Below are positions 21,249-30,489 of a DNA stretch of 64,000 bases, in pieces. The notes under the pieces are model-generated. The model did no database searches. It saw nothing but the letters and a program-made list of their open reading frames with translations, and was not told the DNA's origin. A program made the translations under genes and the position numbers. Position 1 is the first letter of the stretch. Every line of letters starts with the position of its first letter. Origin of the DNA: Xanthomonas rydalmerensis (GTDB lineage: Bacteria; Pseudomonadota; Gammaproteobacteria; Xanthomonadales; Xanthomonadaceae); assembly GCF_033170385.1 (NCBI RefSeq), contig NZ_CP126170.1, positions 520,001 to 584,000 of the forward strand, read 5' to 3'.

Positions 21249-21835
21249 ACGCGCCAGCGCCGCAGGTGCACAGCAGTGCCGGGCTGTTCAAGCTGGTCGG
21301 CGTGGCGCTGGCGGTGTTCGTGCTGACCTTCTCGCTGGTGCCGCTGTACCGCATCGCTTGCGAGAAAGTGTTTGGCGTGCGCCTGGAGCGCGGCCCCGGC
21401 GAGGGCCCGCAGGCCGGCAAACCGCTGGCGGGCAAGCGTACGGTCACGGTGCAGTTCGACGGCGGCGTGAACTCCAAGCTGCCGTGGTCGTTCCATCCGG
21501 AGCAGCTGACCATGCAGGTGGTGCCGGGCGAACTCAACGAGGCGCTGTACTACGCGCACAACGACGGCGCGCATGCCATCGTCGGCAGCGCGGTGCCGTC
21601 GGTGGCACCGGCACGCGCCTCGGGCTACTTCACCAAGACCGAGTGCTTCTGCTTCACCGCGCAGACCCTGCAGGCCGGCGAGAAGCGCGACATGCCGGTG
21701 CGCTTCATCGTCGACCCCAACCTGCCCAGCGACATCTCCACCATCACCCTGTCCTACACCTTCTACAAGAACGATGCGCTGAGCGCGGAACTGGGATCGC
21801 CGAAACTGGCCGGTTCCGCGCGCGCGGCTCCCTGA
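21245..21835 (+). CDS. ctaG: Cytochrome c oxidase assembly protein CtaG/Cox11
   Basis: The 196-aa protein inserts copper into the CuB site of subunit I. It has one N-terminal membrane anchor ([20 protein letters not shown]), the YRIACE cysteine segment and the CFCF copper-binding motif within [10 protein letters not shown], all typical of Cox11. Length is normal. It overlaps the preceding small gene by ATGA and is followed by coxC after about 20 bases, so it is translated as part of the operon. Confidence 0.96.
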   Translation: MNAPAPQVHSSAGLFKLVGVALAVFVLTFSLVPLYRIACEKVFGVRLERGPGEGPQAGKPLAGKRTVTVQFDGGVNSKLPWSFHPEQLTMQVVPGELNEALYYAHNDGAHAIVGSAVPSVAPARASGYFTKTECFCFTAQTLQAGEKRDMPVRFIVDPNLPSDISTITLSYTFYKNDALSAELGSPKLAGSARAAP

Positions 21836-21854
21836 CCCGACCGGAATGCCTGCC

Positions 21855-22736
21855 ATGGCCCAGCCCAGCACCGACGCCACCGCCAACGCCTACTACGTGC
21901 CCAGCCAGAGCCGCTGGCCGTTCATCGGCTCGATCGCGATGTTCGTGACCATGATCGGCGTGGCCAGTTGGCTCAACGACGCGTCCTGGGGCAAGTGGAC
22001 CTTCTTCACCGGCATCGCGATGCTGGTGGCGACGCTGTTCATGTGGTTCGGCGACGTGATCCGCGAGTCGATCGCCGGGCACTACAACCGCCAGGTCGAC
22101 GTGTCGTTCCGCATGGGGATGGTGTGGTTCATCTTCTCCGAGGTGATGTTCTTCGGTGCCTTCTTCGGTGCGCTGTTCTACACCCGCACCTTCATCCTGC
22201 CGTGGCTGGGCGGCGAGGGCGACGGGGTGATGACCAACGCGCTGCTGTGGGACGGCTACTCGGCGGCCTGGCCGACCAATGGCCCGGGCGGCGTCGGTGG
22301 CCAGTTCCAGACCATCCCGGCGTGGGGCCTGCCGCTGATCAACACGCTGATCCTGCTCAGCTCCGGCGTGACCCTGACCATCGCGCACCACGCGCTCAAG
22401 GCCGGCCAGCGCACCCGGCTGATGGTGTTCCAGGCGTTGACCGTGCTGCTCGGCTGCACCTTCCTGTACTTCCAGGCCGAGGAGTACATGCATGCCTACA
22501 AGGAGCTCAACCTGACCCTGGGCTCGGGCATCTACGGCTCGACCTTCTTCATGCTCACCGGCTTCCACGGTGCGCACGTGCTGCTGGGCACGATCATGCT
22601 GCTGGTGATGCTGCTGCGGATCAGCCGCGGCCACTTCAGCCGCGACAACCATTTCGCCTTCGAAGCGGCGGCGTGGTACTGGCACTTCGTCGACGTGGTG
22701 TGGCTGGCGCTGTTCTTGTTCGTGTATGTGCTTTGA
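21855..22736 (+). CDS. coxC: Cytochrome c oxidase subunit III
   Basis: The 293-aa subunit has seven predicted membrane helices and family signatures including FRMGMVWFIFSEVMFFGAFF and the terminal AAAWYWHFVDVVWLALFLFV. It stabilises subunit I and proton uptake. ATG 21846 would add three residues (MPA); ATG 21855 (MAQPST) is preferred because GGAA lies at a suitable distance. It closes the core operon; a palindrome and a heptamer array follow in the next 270 bases before an oppositely oriented small gene. Confidence 0.96.
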   Translation: MAQPSTDATANAYYVPSQSRWPFIGSIAMFVTMIGVASWLNDASWGKWTFFTGIAMLVATLFMWFGDVIRESIAGHYNRQVDVSFRMGMVWFIFSEVMFFGAFFGALFYTRTFILPWLGGEGDGVMTNALLWDGYSAAWPTNGPGGVGGQFQTIPAWGLPLINTLILLSSGVTLTIAHHALKAGQRTRLMVFQALTVLLGCTFLYFQAEEYMHAYKELNLTLGSGIYGSTFFMLTGFHGAHVLLGTIMLLVMLLRISRGHFSRDNHFAFEAAAWYWHFVDVVWLALFLFVYVL

Positions 22737-22738
22737 GG

Positions 22739-22772
22739 GCGGGGATTGGGGAGTCGGGATTGGGGATTGGTT
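22739..22772. repeat. G-rich GGGATTGG heptamer-like patch
   Basis: Just after coxC, units such as GGGGATTGGGGAGTCGGGA repeat irregularly. They are related to the CCCGAAT array 160 bases downstream and to the patches around the tsaD-folB junction. Confidence 0.6.
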
Positions 22773-22811
22773 GGTTTCCGCGCGTGCCGGTGTTCCAGGC
22801 GGTGGCGTGGT

Positions 22812-22873
22812 GTAGGAGCGGCTTTAGCCGCGACGCGTTACCGGTAAGGCGTCGCGGCTAAAGCCGCTCCTAC
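22812..22873. repeat. Dispersed palindromic (REP-like) element, copy 2
   Basis: Two perfect 25-base arms beginning GTAGGAGCGGCTTTAGCC enclose a 12-base loop, with AAGG after it. It sits 75 bases after coxC, where it could act as a 3' stabilising hairpin for the oxidase mRNA. Confidence 0.92.
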
Positions 22874-22935
22874 AAGGAATCAGCGTTTTACGGGTCGCGG
22901 GCGTGCACCGTTCCCATGCGGACGGCATGCTGCCA

Positions 22936-23003
22936 TCCCGAATCCCGAATCCCGAATCCCGAATCCCGAATCCCGAATCCCGAATCCCGAATCCCGAATC
23001 CCG
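22936..23003. repeat. CCCGAAT heptamer tandem array
   Basis: Nine perfect copies of the heptamer TCCCGAA plus a partial tenth run head to tail, ending about ten bases before the stop of the DUF2909 gene on the other strand. Copy number in such perfect short arrays tends to change between strains by slippage. It also generates spurious repetitive open frames. Confidence 0.95.
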
Positions 23004-23012
23004 GCACTACGT

Positions 23013-23231
23013 TTAGCGTCCCAATCCATGCGGCTTGATCACTCCGGTATAGATGCCCAGGATCACCAGCAGGATCAGGCACACCGAGAGGCCGATGCGC
23101 CAGGTCAACGCGTTCACCGTGCGCTTGCTCTGGCCGCGGTCCACCAACAGGTAGTACAGGCCGGCGCCCAGGTTCCACAGGATGAGCAGCAGGAACGCGA
23201 CGATCAGCAAAGTCTTCAGCGAGTCGTTCAT
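23013..23231 (-). CDS. DUF2909 twin-transmembrane small protein
   Basis: The 72-aa protein has two hydrophobic helices (LLIVAFLLLILWNLGAGLYY and IGLSVCLILLVILGIYTGVI) joined by a basic loop with DRGQSKRT, typical of DUF2909 proteins that accompany oxidase clusters. It lies opposite the flanking genes, with ATG 23231 only 30 bases from the divergent SURF1 start, so the two promoters must share that gap. Function is unknown; an oxidase assembly role is inferred from conserved location. Confidence 0.87.
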   Translation of the reverse strand: MNDSLKTLLIVAFLLLILWNLGAGLYYLLVDRGQSKRTVNALTWRIGLSVCLILLVILGIYTGVIKPHGLGR

Positions 23232-23261
23232 GGGCGTCTCGGCACATGGTGTGTCCGCATT

Positions 23262-24020
23262 ATGACCCTCGCTGCTGCCTCGCGCGTGCGTGCGCGCCGG
23301 CGCATGCCGTTGTGGCTGGGCTGGAGCGTGGCGCTGGCGGTGGCGCTGGGCTTCTGCGCGTTGGGCCGCTGGCAGTTGCAGCGCATGCACGAGAAGCAGG
23401 CATTGCTGGCGCAGGCGGCGCATGTGCGCGACCACCCGCAGGCGCTGGCCGATGCGCTGCGCGCGACGCTGCCGGGACAGTTGCGCTGGGTGCATGGTGC
23501 CGGCCGCTTCCTGCCCGGGCAGATCCTGCTCGACAACCAACTGCGGCAGGGCCGCAGCGGGGTCAAGGTGTACCAGCCGTTCCTGGCCGACGGCGCCGCG
23601 GCGCCGCTGCTGGTGGAACTGGGCTGGTTGCCGCTGCCGGCCGACCGCGCGCTGCCCGAGCCGGTGCCACTGCAGGGCCGCTACACGCTGGTCGGCCTGC
23701 TCGGGCCGGCGCCGTCGCATGGACTGGCGCTGGGCCCGGCTCTGGTCGCCGCGCCGTCGCCGCAGCGCTGGCTGGCGATGCGCATCGAGCCGGCGGCGAT
23801 CGGGACCGCGCTCGGCCGCCGCGACATTTTGTCGCAGGTGCTGCGCCTGGATCCGGCCCTGCCGCTGGGCTATCCGCGCGACCTGGACCTGCTGCCGAAC
23901 ACGCTGCCGCCCGAGCGCCACTTGGGTTACGCGGTGCAATGGTTCGGCCTGGCGCTGGCGGTGCTGGTCACCGCGGCGCTGCTCAGCTGGCGCGCGCGCA
24001 GGGGACGGGGCGGGCGCTGA
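23262..24020 (+). CDS. SURF1 family oxidase assembly protein
   Basis: The 252-aa protein has the SURF1 layout: an N-terminal membrane helix (LWLGWSVALAVALGFCALG) followed by GRWQLQRMHEK, a periplasmic domain with LLDNQLRQGRSGVKVYQPF, and a C-terminal helix after HLGYAVQWFGLALAVLV. SURF1 assists haem a insertion into subunit I. ATG 23262 is chosen because the upstream open frame runs across the divergent DUF2909 gene. It starts the second, haem-related half of the cluster. Confidence 0.93.
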   Translation: MTLAAASRVRARRRMPLWLGWSVALAVALGFCALGRWQLQRMHEKQALLAQAAHVRDHPQALADALRATLPGQLRWVHGAGRFLPGQILLDNQLRQGRSGVKVYQPFLADGAAAPLLVELGWLPLPADRALPEPVPLQGRYTLVGLLGPAPSHGLALGPALVAAPSPQRWLAMRIEPAAIGTALGRRDILSQVLRLDPALPLGYPRDLDLLPNTLPPERHLGYAVQWFGLALAVLVTAALLSWRARRGRGGR

Positions 24021-24047
24021 GCGCGCGCGCATGAGAAAATCCCCGGC

Positions 24048-24623
24048 ATGAATGCTCCCATCCCGGCCCCGCGCCCGGCGGCCGCTCGCGGCCGCTGGCC
24101 GCTGATCGTGTTGTTCGCCCTGTTCTTCGGCTCGATGCTGGTCGCCGGCGTGTTGCGCTTTTCCGGCTGGCAGCCGGCGGCCGCCCGCAATCATGGCGAA
24201 CTGCTGCAGCCGCCGGCCGACCTGCGCGCGCTACAGCCACGGCTGGCCGATGGCCGCGTCTATGCCTGGGAACCGCAGCGGCGGCTGTGGCGCATCGCGC
24301 TGGCGCCGCCGGCGGACTGCGGCAGCGCCTGCGATGCGCTGGCGCGCGACCTGGACAAGGTCTGGCAGCTGTTCGGCCACGATGCCGACCACGTGCAGAT
24401 CCTGTGGATCGGCACGCCGCCGGCCGCCGCCCGGGCGCTGCCGCCGGTGCAGGCGCTGCGCGCGGACCCGGCGCTGCTGGCGGCGCTGCCGCGGGTGCGC
24501 GATGCGGCCGGGGTGCCGGTCTATGTCATCGATCCGAACGGTTTCGTGGTGCTGCGCTATGCCCCCGGGTTCGACCCGGCCGGGCTGCGCGCGGACCTGG
24601 CGAAACTGCTGAAACTCCTGTGA
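24048..24623 (+). CDS. Membrane-anchored thioredoxin-fold-like protein in oxidase cluster
   Basis: The 191-aa product has one N-terminal helix (WPLIVLFALFFGSMLVAGVL) and a periplasmic domain. That domain contains a Cys-x3-Cys pair (CGSAC) and ends with VYVIDPNGFVVLRYAPGFDP and a Leu-rich helix, which resembles SCO1/PrrC-type copper chaperones in order and position. The conserved distal His of SCO proteins is not seen, so copper delivery is uncertain. It lies between SURF1 and ctaA, 10 bases before ctaA. Commonly annotated only as a conserved membrane protein. Confidence 0.85.
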   Translation: MNAPIPAPRPAAARGRWPLIVLFALFFGSMLVAGVLRFSGWQPAAARNHGELLQPPADLRALQPRLADGRVYAWEPQRRLWRIALAPPADCGSACDALARDLDKVWQLFGHDADHVQILWIGTPPAAARALPPVQALRADPALLAALPRVRDAAGVPVYVIDPNGFVVLRYAPGFDPAGLRADLAKLLKLL

Positions 24624-24633
24624 GCCGCTCCCT

Positions 24634-25797
24634 ATGACCCTGTTCGCGCGCCCGGCGCTGTTCCGGCATTTCCACCGCATGGCCTGGCTGGCGGCGCTGT
24701 TCACCGCCAGCACCATCATGTTCGGTTCGTTCGTGCGCCTGTCCGATGCGGGCATGAGCTGCCCGGACTGGCCGACCTGCTACGGGCGCATCACCTGGCC
24801 GCAGACCAGCGCCGAAGCCGACACCCACGCCGCCAGCAAGATCCGGCCGCTGGAGACGCACAAGGCCTGGCGCGAGCAGATCCACCGCTTCTTGGCCGGC
24901 GCGCTGGGCGTGGAAGTGCTGGTGCTGTCGCTGCTGGCGGCACGGCGGCGCCGGCTCGGCATCGCCCAGATCGTCACGGCGGCGGCGCTGGTGGCGCTGT
25001 CGATCCCGCTGTACATGTCCGGCTGGCCGGGGCTGGCGATGTTGGCGGCGGTCGGCGGCGAGGCGATTCTGCTGCTGGCGGCGCTGCGCTGGTCCAACGA
25101 CGACCTGGCCCGCGCGGCGGTGCTGACCCTGTCGGTGGTGATCTTCCAGGCCTTGCTGGGCATGTGGACGGTGACCCTGCTGCTCAAGCCGATCGTGGTG
25201 ATGGGACACCTGCTGGGCGGCTTGCTGATGTTCTCGCTGCTGGTGTGGATGGCCTGGCGCGCCACCCACCTGCCGATCACCCTGGCCGATGCGCCGCGGC
25301 TGAAGTGGCTGCTGCGCCTGGGCGTGGCGGTGCTGGTTCTGCAGATCGCGCTGGGCGGCTGGGTCAGCGCCAACTACGCGGCGCTGGCCTGCGGCGGCGG
25401 CAGCTGGTCGGCCGACAACTTCCCGCGTTGCGTCAGCCAGTGGTGGCCGCCGCACGATTTCCGCGAGGGCTTCACCCTGTGGCGCGGCATCGGCGTGGAC
25501 TACGAAGGCGGCGTGCTCGACGGCGCGGCGCGCATCGCCATCCAGATGGCGCACCGGATGATGGCGATGGTGGTGGCGGCGTACTTGCTGTGGCTGAGCT
25601 GGCGCCTGAGCCGCACGCCGGGCATGCGCGGCTGGGCCGCGGCGCTGGCGTTGCTGCTGGTCGCGCAGGTGTGCCTGGGCATCCTCAACGTCAAGCTGGC
25701 GCTGCCCCTGCCGGTGGCGGTGCTGCACAACGCCGGCGCGGTGGCGTTGCTGTTCGTGCTGGTGTCGCTGCTGGCGCGATTGCGGGCGCCGCAATGA
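24634..25797 (+). CDS. ctaA: Haem A synthase (CtaA/COX15)
   Basis: The 387-aa, eight-helix membrane enzyme oxidises the C8 methyl of haem O to the formyl group of haem A. Family signatures are present: [12 protein letters not shown] near the N-terminus, the EQIHRF histidine region, [13 protein letters not shown], the QMAHRM histidine and VLHNAGAV late in the protein. The stop codon overlaps the ctaB start by four bases (ATGA), coupling translation of the two haem A pathway enzymes. Confidence 0.97.
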   Translation: MTLFARPALFRHFHRMAWLAALFTASTIMFGSFVRLSDAGMSCPDWPTCYGRITWPQTSAEADTHAASKIRPLETHKAWREQIHRFLAGALGVEVLVLSLLAARRRRLGIAQIVTAAALVALSIPLYMSGWPGLAMLAAVGGEAILLLAALRWSNDDLARAAVLTLSVVIFQALLGMWTVTLLLKPIVVMGHLLGGLLMFSLLVWMAWRATHLPITLADAPRLKWLLRLGVAVLVLQIALGGWVSANYAALACGGGSWSADNFPRCVSQWWPPHDFREGFTLWRGIGVDYEGGVLDGAARIAIQMAHRMMAMVVAAYLLWLSWRLSRTPGMRGWAAALALLLVAQVCLGILNVKLALPLPVAVLHNAGAVALLFVLVSLLARLRAPQ

Positions 25798-26687
25798 GCG
25801 CGCACCGCGTGCACTGGCGCGACTATTGGGACCTGACCAAGCCCAAGGTGGTGGCGCTGATCGTGTTCACCGCCCTGGTCGGCATGTGCCTGGCGATCCC
25901 GGGGCTGCCGACCTGGGCGCAGGTGCGCACCGGCCTGCTCGGCTTCTTCGGCATCTGGCTGGCGGCTTCGGCCGCGGCAGCGATCAACCAGCTGCTGGAC
26001 GCGCGCATCGACGCGCAGATGGCGCGCACCTCCTGGCGTCCGCTGGTGGTGGGCAAGGTGCTGCCGTGGCAGGTGCTGCTGTTCGCCACCCTGCTCACCG
26101 CGCTGTCGATGACCGTGCTGGTGGTGTGGGTCAACCTGATCACCGCGGTGCTGACCTTCGCCTCGCTGATCGGCTATGCGGTGATCTACACCGTGTTCCT
26201 CAAGCGCACCACGCCGCAGAACATCGTCATCGGCGGCCTGGCCGGCGCGGCGCCGCCGCTGCTGGGCTGGGCCGCGATCACCGGCATGCAGGGCCAGTGG
26301 GACTGGGCCTACGCTTCGCTGCTGGTGCTGATCATCTTCGTGTGGACGCCGCCGCACTTCTGGGCGCTGGCGATCTTCCGCCGCGCCGACTACGCCAAGG
26401 CGTCGATCCCGATGCTCCCGGTCACCCACGGCGTGGCCCATACCCGCCGGCAGATCCTGGTGTACACGGTGCTGTTGGTGGTGGTGACGCTGCTGCCGGT
26501 GGCGGTGGGCATGAGCGGGGTGTTCTATCTCGGCGGCACCCTGGTGCTGGACGCGGTGTTCCTCTGGTACGCCTGGCGCATGCTCGACCCGCCGGACGAG
26601 ATGTTCTCGATGCGCATGTTCGGCTATTCCATCGTGTACCTGATGGCGTTGTTCGCGTTCCTGCTGGTCGATCACTGGATCGCCTGA
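25794..26687 (+). CDS. ctaB: Protoheme IX farnesyltransferase (haem O synthase)
   Basis: The 297-aa membrane enzyme adds a farnesyl tail to haem B. It has about eight helices and the UbiA-family Asp-rich motif [15 protein letters not shown] followed by RPL, the [12 protein letters not shown] segment and [10 protein letters not shown], all diagnostic of CtaB. It overlaps ctaA by ATGA and is the last gene of the oxidase and haem A cluster. Confidence 0.97.
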   Translation: MSAHRVHWRDYWDLTKPKVVALIVFTALVGMCLAIPGLPTWAQVRTGLLGFFGIWLAASAAAAINQLLDARIDAQMARTSWRPLVVGKVLPWQVLLFATLLTALSMTVLVVWVNLITAVLTFASLIGYAVIYTVFLKRTTPQNIVIGGLAGAAPPLLGWAAITGMQGQWDWAYASLLVLIIFVWTPPHFWALAIFRRADYAKASIPMLPVTHGVAHTRRQILVYTVLLVVVTLLPVAVGMSGVFYLGGTLVLDAVFLWYAWRMLDPPDEMFSMRMFGYSIVYLMALFAFLLVDHWIA

Positions 26688-26775
26688 ACCGCGCGTTCAG
26701 TTCTCCGCTCAAGTGTTGCCGCTCGCGGTCGTTACCGAGCGATTGACCAGAATCGGCAAAGCCGCGGAGACGTGT

Positions 26776-28509
26776 ATGTGGGGCAAGAGCAAGCAACAGG
26801 CGGCCAAGCTACAGGCATTGAGTGAGCGCTTGCGCGAGGCCGAGGCCGAGCGTGACCGCGCGCGGGCGCAGGCCGACCGCGCCGGCACCGATCTGGACGC
26901 TCTGCGTGGTCGTTTCGACCTGGTCACCTCCGCGACCACCGACGGCCTGTGGGAGATGAGCGTGATCGCCGGCGATCCGATCAACCCGGCCAACGAATTC
27001 TGGTGGTCGTCGCAGTTCCGCGCGATGCTGGGTTTCTCCTCCGAGCTCGACTTCCCCAACGTGCTCGACAGCTGGGCCTCGCGCCTGCACCCGGAGGACA
27101 AGCAGGCCACGCTGGACGCGTTCGCCGTGCATTTGGCCGACCGCAGCGGCAAGACCCCGTACGACGTGGAGTACCGGCTGCAGCTGAAGAACGGCCAGTA
27201 CCGCTGGTTCCGCGCGCTCGGCACCACCCAGCGCGACGCCCAGGGCTCGCCGCTGCGGGTGGCCGGCGCGCTCACCGACATCACCGAGCGGCGTGAGCGC
27301 GAGGCGTTCCTGGACGTGGTCCTGACCCGCTTCGAACTGGGCGCGGACATGCTCAACGACGGCCTGTGGGACATGAGCGTGATCGCCGGCGATCCGATCA
27401 ATCCGTCCAACGAGTTCTGGTGGTCGGCGCAGTTCCGTTCGCTGCTGGGCTTCGCTTCCGAGGCCGAGTTCCCCAACGTGCTCGACAGCTGGTCTTCGCG
27501 CCTGCACCCGGAGGACGCGCAGTTCGCGCTCAACGCCTTCGCCGCGCACCTCAACGACCGCACCGGCCGCACCGGCTTCGACATCGAGTACCGGCTGCGC
27601 ATGAAGAACGGCGAGTACCGCTGGTTCCGCGCGCGCGGCCTGACCAAGCGCGCCGCCGACGGCACCCCGCTGCGCGCGGTCGGCGCCTTGCTGGACATCC
27701 ATGCCGCGCGCCAGCTCGGCGAGGCCGCGCATACCCTGCAGACGGCGGCAGCGGAAATGGTCGACGACAACAGCGACCTGGCCCGGCGCACCGAGCAGCA
27801 GGCCGCCGCGCTGGAAGAGGCGGCCAGCTCGATGGAAGAGATCACCGGCACCGTGCAGCGCAACGTCGAGCACGTCGGCCACGCCAACCGCCTGGTCGAT
27901 GGCGCCACCGACGTCGCCCAGCGCGGTGGCGACGTGGTGCGCGACGTGGTCCAGACCATGGCCGGCATCGAGAGCGCGTCGCGCAAGATCGCCGACATCA
28001 TCAGCGTCATCGACGGCATCGCCTTCCAGACCAACATCCTCGCCCTGAACGCGGCGGTGGAAGCGGCGCGCGCCGGCGAGCAGGGCCGCGGCTTCGCCGT
28101 GGTCGCCACCGAAGTGCGCAGCCTGGCCCAGCGCTGTGCCGATGCGGCCAAGGAAGTGCGTGGCCTGATCGCCGGTTCCAGCGAGCAGGTCGATCGCGGT
28201 TCGGCGCTGGTCGCGCGCGCCGGCGCCACCATGGAAGAACTGCTCGGCTCGGTGCGCGAGGTGCAGCGCATCATGACCGACATCGCCGGGGCCAGCCGCG
28301 AACAGAGTGCCGGTATCGGCCAGGTCAACCAGATCGTCGTGCAGATGGATACCGCCACGCAGCAGAACGCGGCACTGGTCGAAAAGATGGCCGAGGCCGC
28401 GCGCGCGCTGGAAGGGCAGGCGCAAGGCCTGAACGCGCATACCAGCAGTGGCCGCCGCGCCGGCAGCCAGGGCGCCGGTCACGTGGCACCGGCACGCGTC
28501 GCGGCCTGA
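26776..28509 (+). CDS. Soluble methyl-accepting chemotaxis protein with two PAS domains
   Basis: The 577-aa chemoreceptor has a short coiled coil (residues 8-45), two tandem PAS domains (about 50-180 and 185-310) and a chemoreceptor signalling hairpin with [20 protein letters not shown] at its tip. No membrane helix is present, so it is a cytoplasmic sensor, perhaps of redox or a diffusible ligand. The PAS domains are near copies, both containing [20 protein letters not shown] and RLHPED, which points to internal duplication. GGAGA five bases upstream supports ATG 26776. No CheR-binding pentapeptide is seen at the C-terminus. No chemotaxis partner genes are nearby. Confidence 0.93.
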   Translation: MWGKSKQQAAKLQALSERLREAEAERDRARAQADRAGTDLDALRGRFDLVTSATTDGLWEMSVIAGDPINPANEFWWSSQFRAMLGFSSELDFPNVLDSWASRLHPEDKQATLDAFAVHLADRSGKTPYDVEYRLQLKNGQYRWFRALGTTQRDAQGSPLRVAGALTDITERREREAFLDVVLTRFELGADMLNDGLWDMSVIAGDPINPSNEFWWSAQFRSLLGFASEAEFPNVLDSWSSRLHPEDAQFALNAFAAHLNDRTGRTGFDIEYRLRMKNGEYRWFRARGLTKRAADGTPLRAVGALLDIHAARQLGEAAHTLQTAAAEMVDDNSDLARRTEQQAAALEEAASSMEEITGTVQRNVEHVGHANRLVDGATDVAQRGGDVVRDVVQTMAGIESASRKIADIISVIDGIAFQTNILALNAAVEAARAGEQGRGFAVVATEVRSLAQRCADAAKEVRGLIAGSSEQVDRGSALVARAGATMEELLGSVREVQRIMTDIAGASREQSAGIGQVNQIVVQMDTATQQNAALVEKMAEAARALEGQAQGLNAHTSSGRRAGSQGAGHVAPARVAA

Positions 28510-28699
28510 TCGGGAGCCGCTGAGCGCACGGCGCGTGGTTGCGCGCCGCTGCGCGCGGCATGCAATTCGTCGTGCGGCGCGGGCAATCGCGCCGTGGCGA
28601 CGCGGTGGACCGGAACGCATGAGAGGGCGGCAGTACAGCGCGCCGGCGGTTGCCGATGGCGCGTTGCACTGCGCGTCGCGCGTGACGCGCCTTATGCCC

Positions 28700-30286
28700 T
28701 CATCCCAGCCAATGCTGGCAACTGTCGCGCGCCTGGCTGCCGCAGCTTTGCTGCATCTTGTGCTGCAGCCGCGCGAGCACCGCGCTGCCGTCGTGGCCCT
28801 TGCTCCAGGCCTGCAGGGTCTTGGCCAGGGTGTCGAAACGCTGCCGGGTGCGCTGGTGATAGCCGTCGGGCTGGCCGGCGAGTTCCCCAATGACCTGTCC
28901 GGCGGCCGCCTCGATCGCGGCCGCATTGTCCGGCTGCAGCCGGATCAGCCCATCGACGTAGAGCACGCCCCATTGCACGCGGGTGGCGGGGCCTTCGGCG
29001 CTCTCGTAGGCCTTCTTCAGCCAGAACAGCGCCGTTTGCTTGTCGCCGCGCGCCTCGGCCAGGCTGGCCAGTTCCGGCATGTAGTAGTACGGGGTCTTGC
29101 TGCGCTGGAGTTCGGCCAACAGCAGTTGTTCGGCGCCGGCGCTGTCGCCGGCGGCGTCGAGCAACGCGGCGGCGCTGCTGATCGTGGACTGGCGCTCGTA
29201 GTCGGTCTTGGCGGCCTGCTCGGCCCATTGCACGCGCTGCTGCACCTTGGCGACCACCGCGGGCGGCAGCGGCTTCTTCGGGCCATCGCCGGCCTCGGCC
29301 GGCTGGCCTTGCGCCAAGCGCGCCAGGGCGATGTCCGCGGCGGCGGTGTCCAGGCGGTCGCTGATCGGCAGGCTGCTGTCGGCGTAGACCTGGTCCAGTG
29401 CATGGGTCAGCGCACTCGACAGCGCGCTGCGTTCGGCGGCGTCGTCGGCCGCGGCCTGCACCAGGTCGCGCGCGGCATAGGTGAGCGTGCTGCGGTTGGC
29501 GCGCACCTCGGCCGGATCGGCCAGCACCGCCCGCAGCAGGTCGCGATCGGCGGCGCGATGCTTGGCGTCCACGCTGGCGGCCGTGGCCGGATCCTGCGCG
29601 GCCAGCGCGAGCAATGCGAAACGGCGTTGCAGGGCCGGCTGTGGTGCCGCTGCGGCCAAATGCGTGAGCACGTCGGCCGCCTGCCCCGGCTTGACCAACT
29701 GCGCCGCATCCACTGCCCAGCCGTATTCGCCGAGCAGGGTCCAGTCGTCGGCGATGAGCGTGGCCGGCGCCTTCAGCGCCTGCTGCAGCAACTGCGCCGA
29801 GGTGGCGGTGCGGGTCGCGGCCACGCGCAGGGCCTCGGCCAGGCGCACGGTATCGCTGTCGCCGGCCAGGCGGGTGATCTCGCTGCGGTCCGGGCGCAAC
29901 ACGATGATGGTCGGATAGCCCTTGATGCCGAAGCGTTCGCCCCAGGCCTGCGCACCCTCCGAATCGCCGTCCAGGTGCACCGCGACGAAGGCGCGGGTGC
30001 GGGCGATGAACGCCGGGTCCTTGAACAGCGTGGCCTTGAGCCGATTGCAGGGTGGGCACCAGGCGGCGCCCCAGTACAGCAGCACCGGCTTGTTGTGTTC
30101 GCGCGCTTCGGCGAAGGCATCGTCGACGTCGCCCTCGCGCCAGGCGATGCCGGCGCTGTCGGCGGCAGGCGCCGGTGTGGCGGCCTTGGGCGCAGCAGGC
30201 GCGGGCGGTTTCTGGCAGGCGCCCAGCGCCAGCAGCGTGACCAGGCTGGCGGAAATCGTCGCGCAACGGCGAAACATGCGGCTCAT
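28700..30286 (-). CDS. Thioredoxin-like lipoprotein with long helical C-terminal region
   Basis: The 528-aa protein has a lipoprotein signal (LVTLLALGAC, Cys24), a Pro/Ala linker and a thioredoxin domain with the active site WCPPC (Cys77, Cys80) and the cis-Pro segment GYPTIIVL. The remaining 350 residues are Ala/Leu-rich and helical, likely TPR-like, with no catalytic motif. It probably acts in periplasmic disulfide or thiol chemistry, and the C-terminal part may bind partner proteins. ATG 30286 is chosen for the lipoprotein signal; the longer open frame crosses into the SBF gene. No close operon partner. Confidence 0.88.
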   Translation of the reverse strand: MSRMFRRCATISASLVTLLALGACQKPPAPAAPKAATPAPAADSAGIAWREGDVDDAFAEAREHNKPVLLYWGAAWCPPCNRLKATLFKDPAFIARTRAFVAVHLDGDSEGAQAWGERFGIKGYPTIIVLRPDRSEITRLAGDSDTVRLAEALRVAATRTATSAQLLQQALKAPATLIADDWTLLGEYGWAVDAAQLVKPGQAADVLTHLAAAAPQPALQRRFALLALAAQDPATAASVDAKHRAADRDLLRAVLADPAEVRANRSTLTYAARDLVQAAADDAAERSALSSALTHALDQVYADSSLPISDRLDTAAADIALARLAQGQPAEAGDGPKKPLPPAVVAKVQQRVQWAEQAAKTDYERQSTISSAAALLDAAGDSAGAEQLLLAELQRSKTPYYYMPELASLAEARGDKQTALFWLKKAYESAEGPATRVQWGVLYVDGLIRLQPDNAAAIEAAAGQVIGELAGQPDGYHQRTRQRFDTLAKTLQAWSKGHDGSAVLARLQHKMQQSCGSQARDSCQHWLG

Positions 30287-30489
30287 GGGGGCACCGGATG
30301 GGAAGGGAGCACGGCACCGGCCGTGCCGGCCGTCCACTGTACGCAGCCCCTGCCGCGCTTGCACATGCCGGCTGCGCATCTGCATATGCCGCCATGCGCG
30401 GTGTCGCCGCGGCGGAGAGGTGGCTCGCCCGCGGTCGGCGCGCTGCGCGGCCATCGCCTCCGCACCGCCCGGCTGCTGTCCGCAGTTGG

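Noticed and set aside
22936..23003. The heptamer array as a CRISPR array
   Set aside because: Units are seven bases with no spacers, so it is a simple tandem repeat.
26809..28926. A 705-residue frame antisense to the chemoreceptor
   Set aside because: It lacks any family feature and the opposite strand has a full chemoreceptor with motifs in order.
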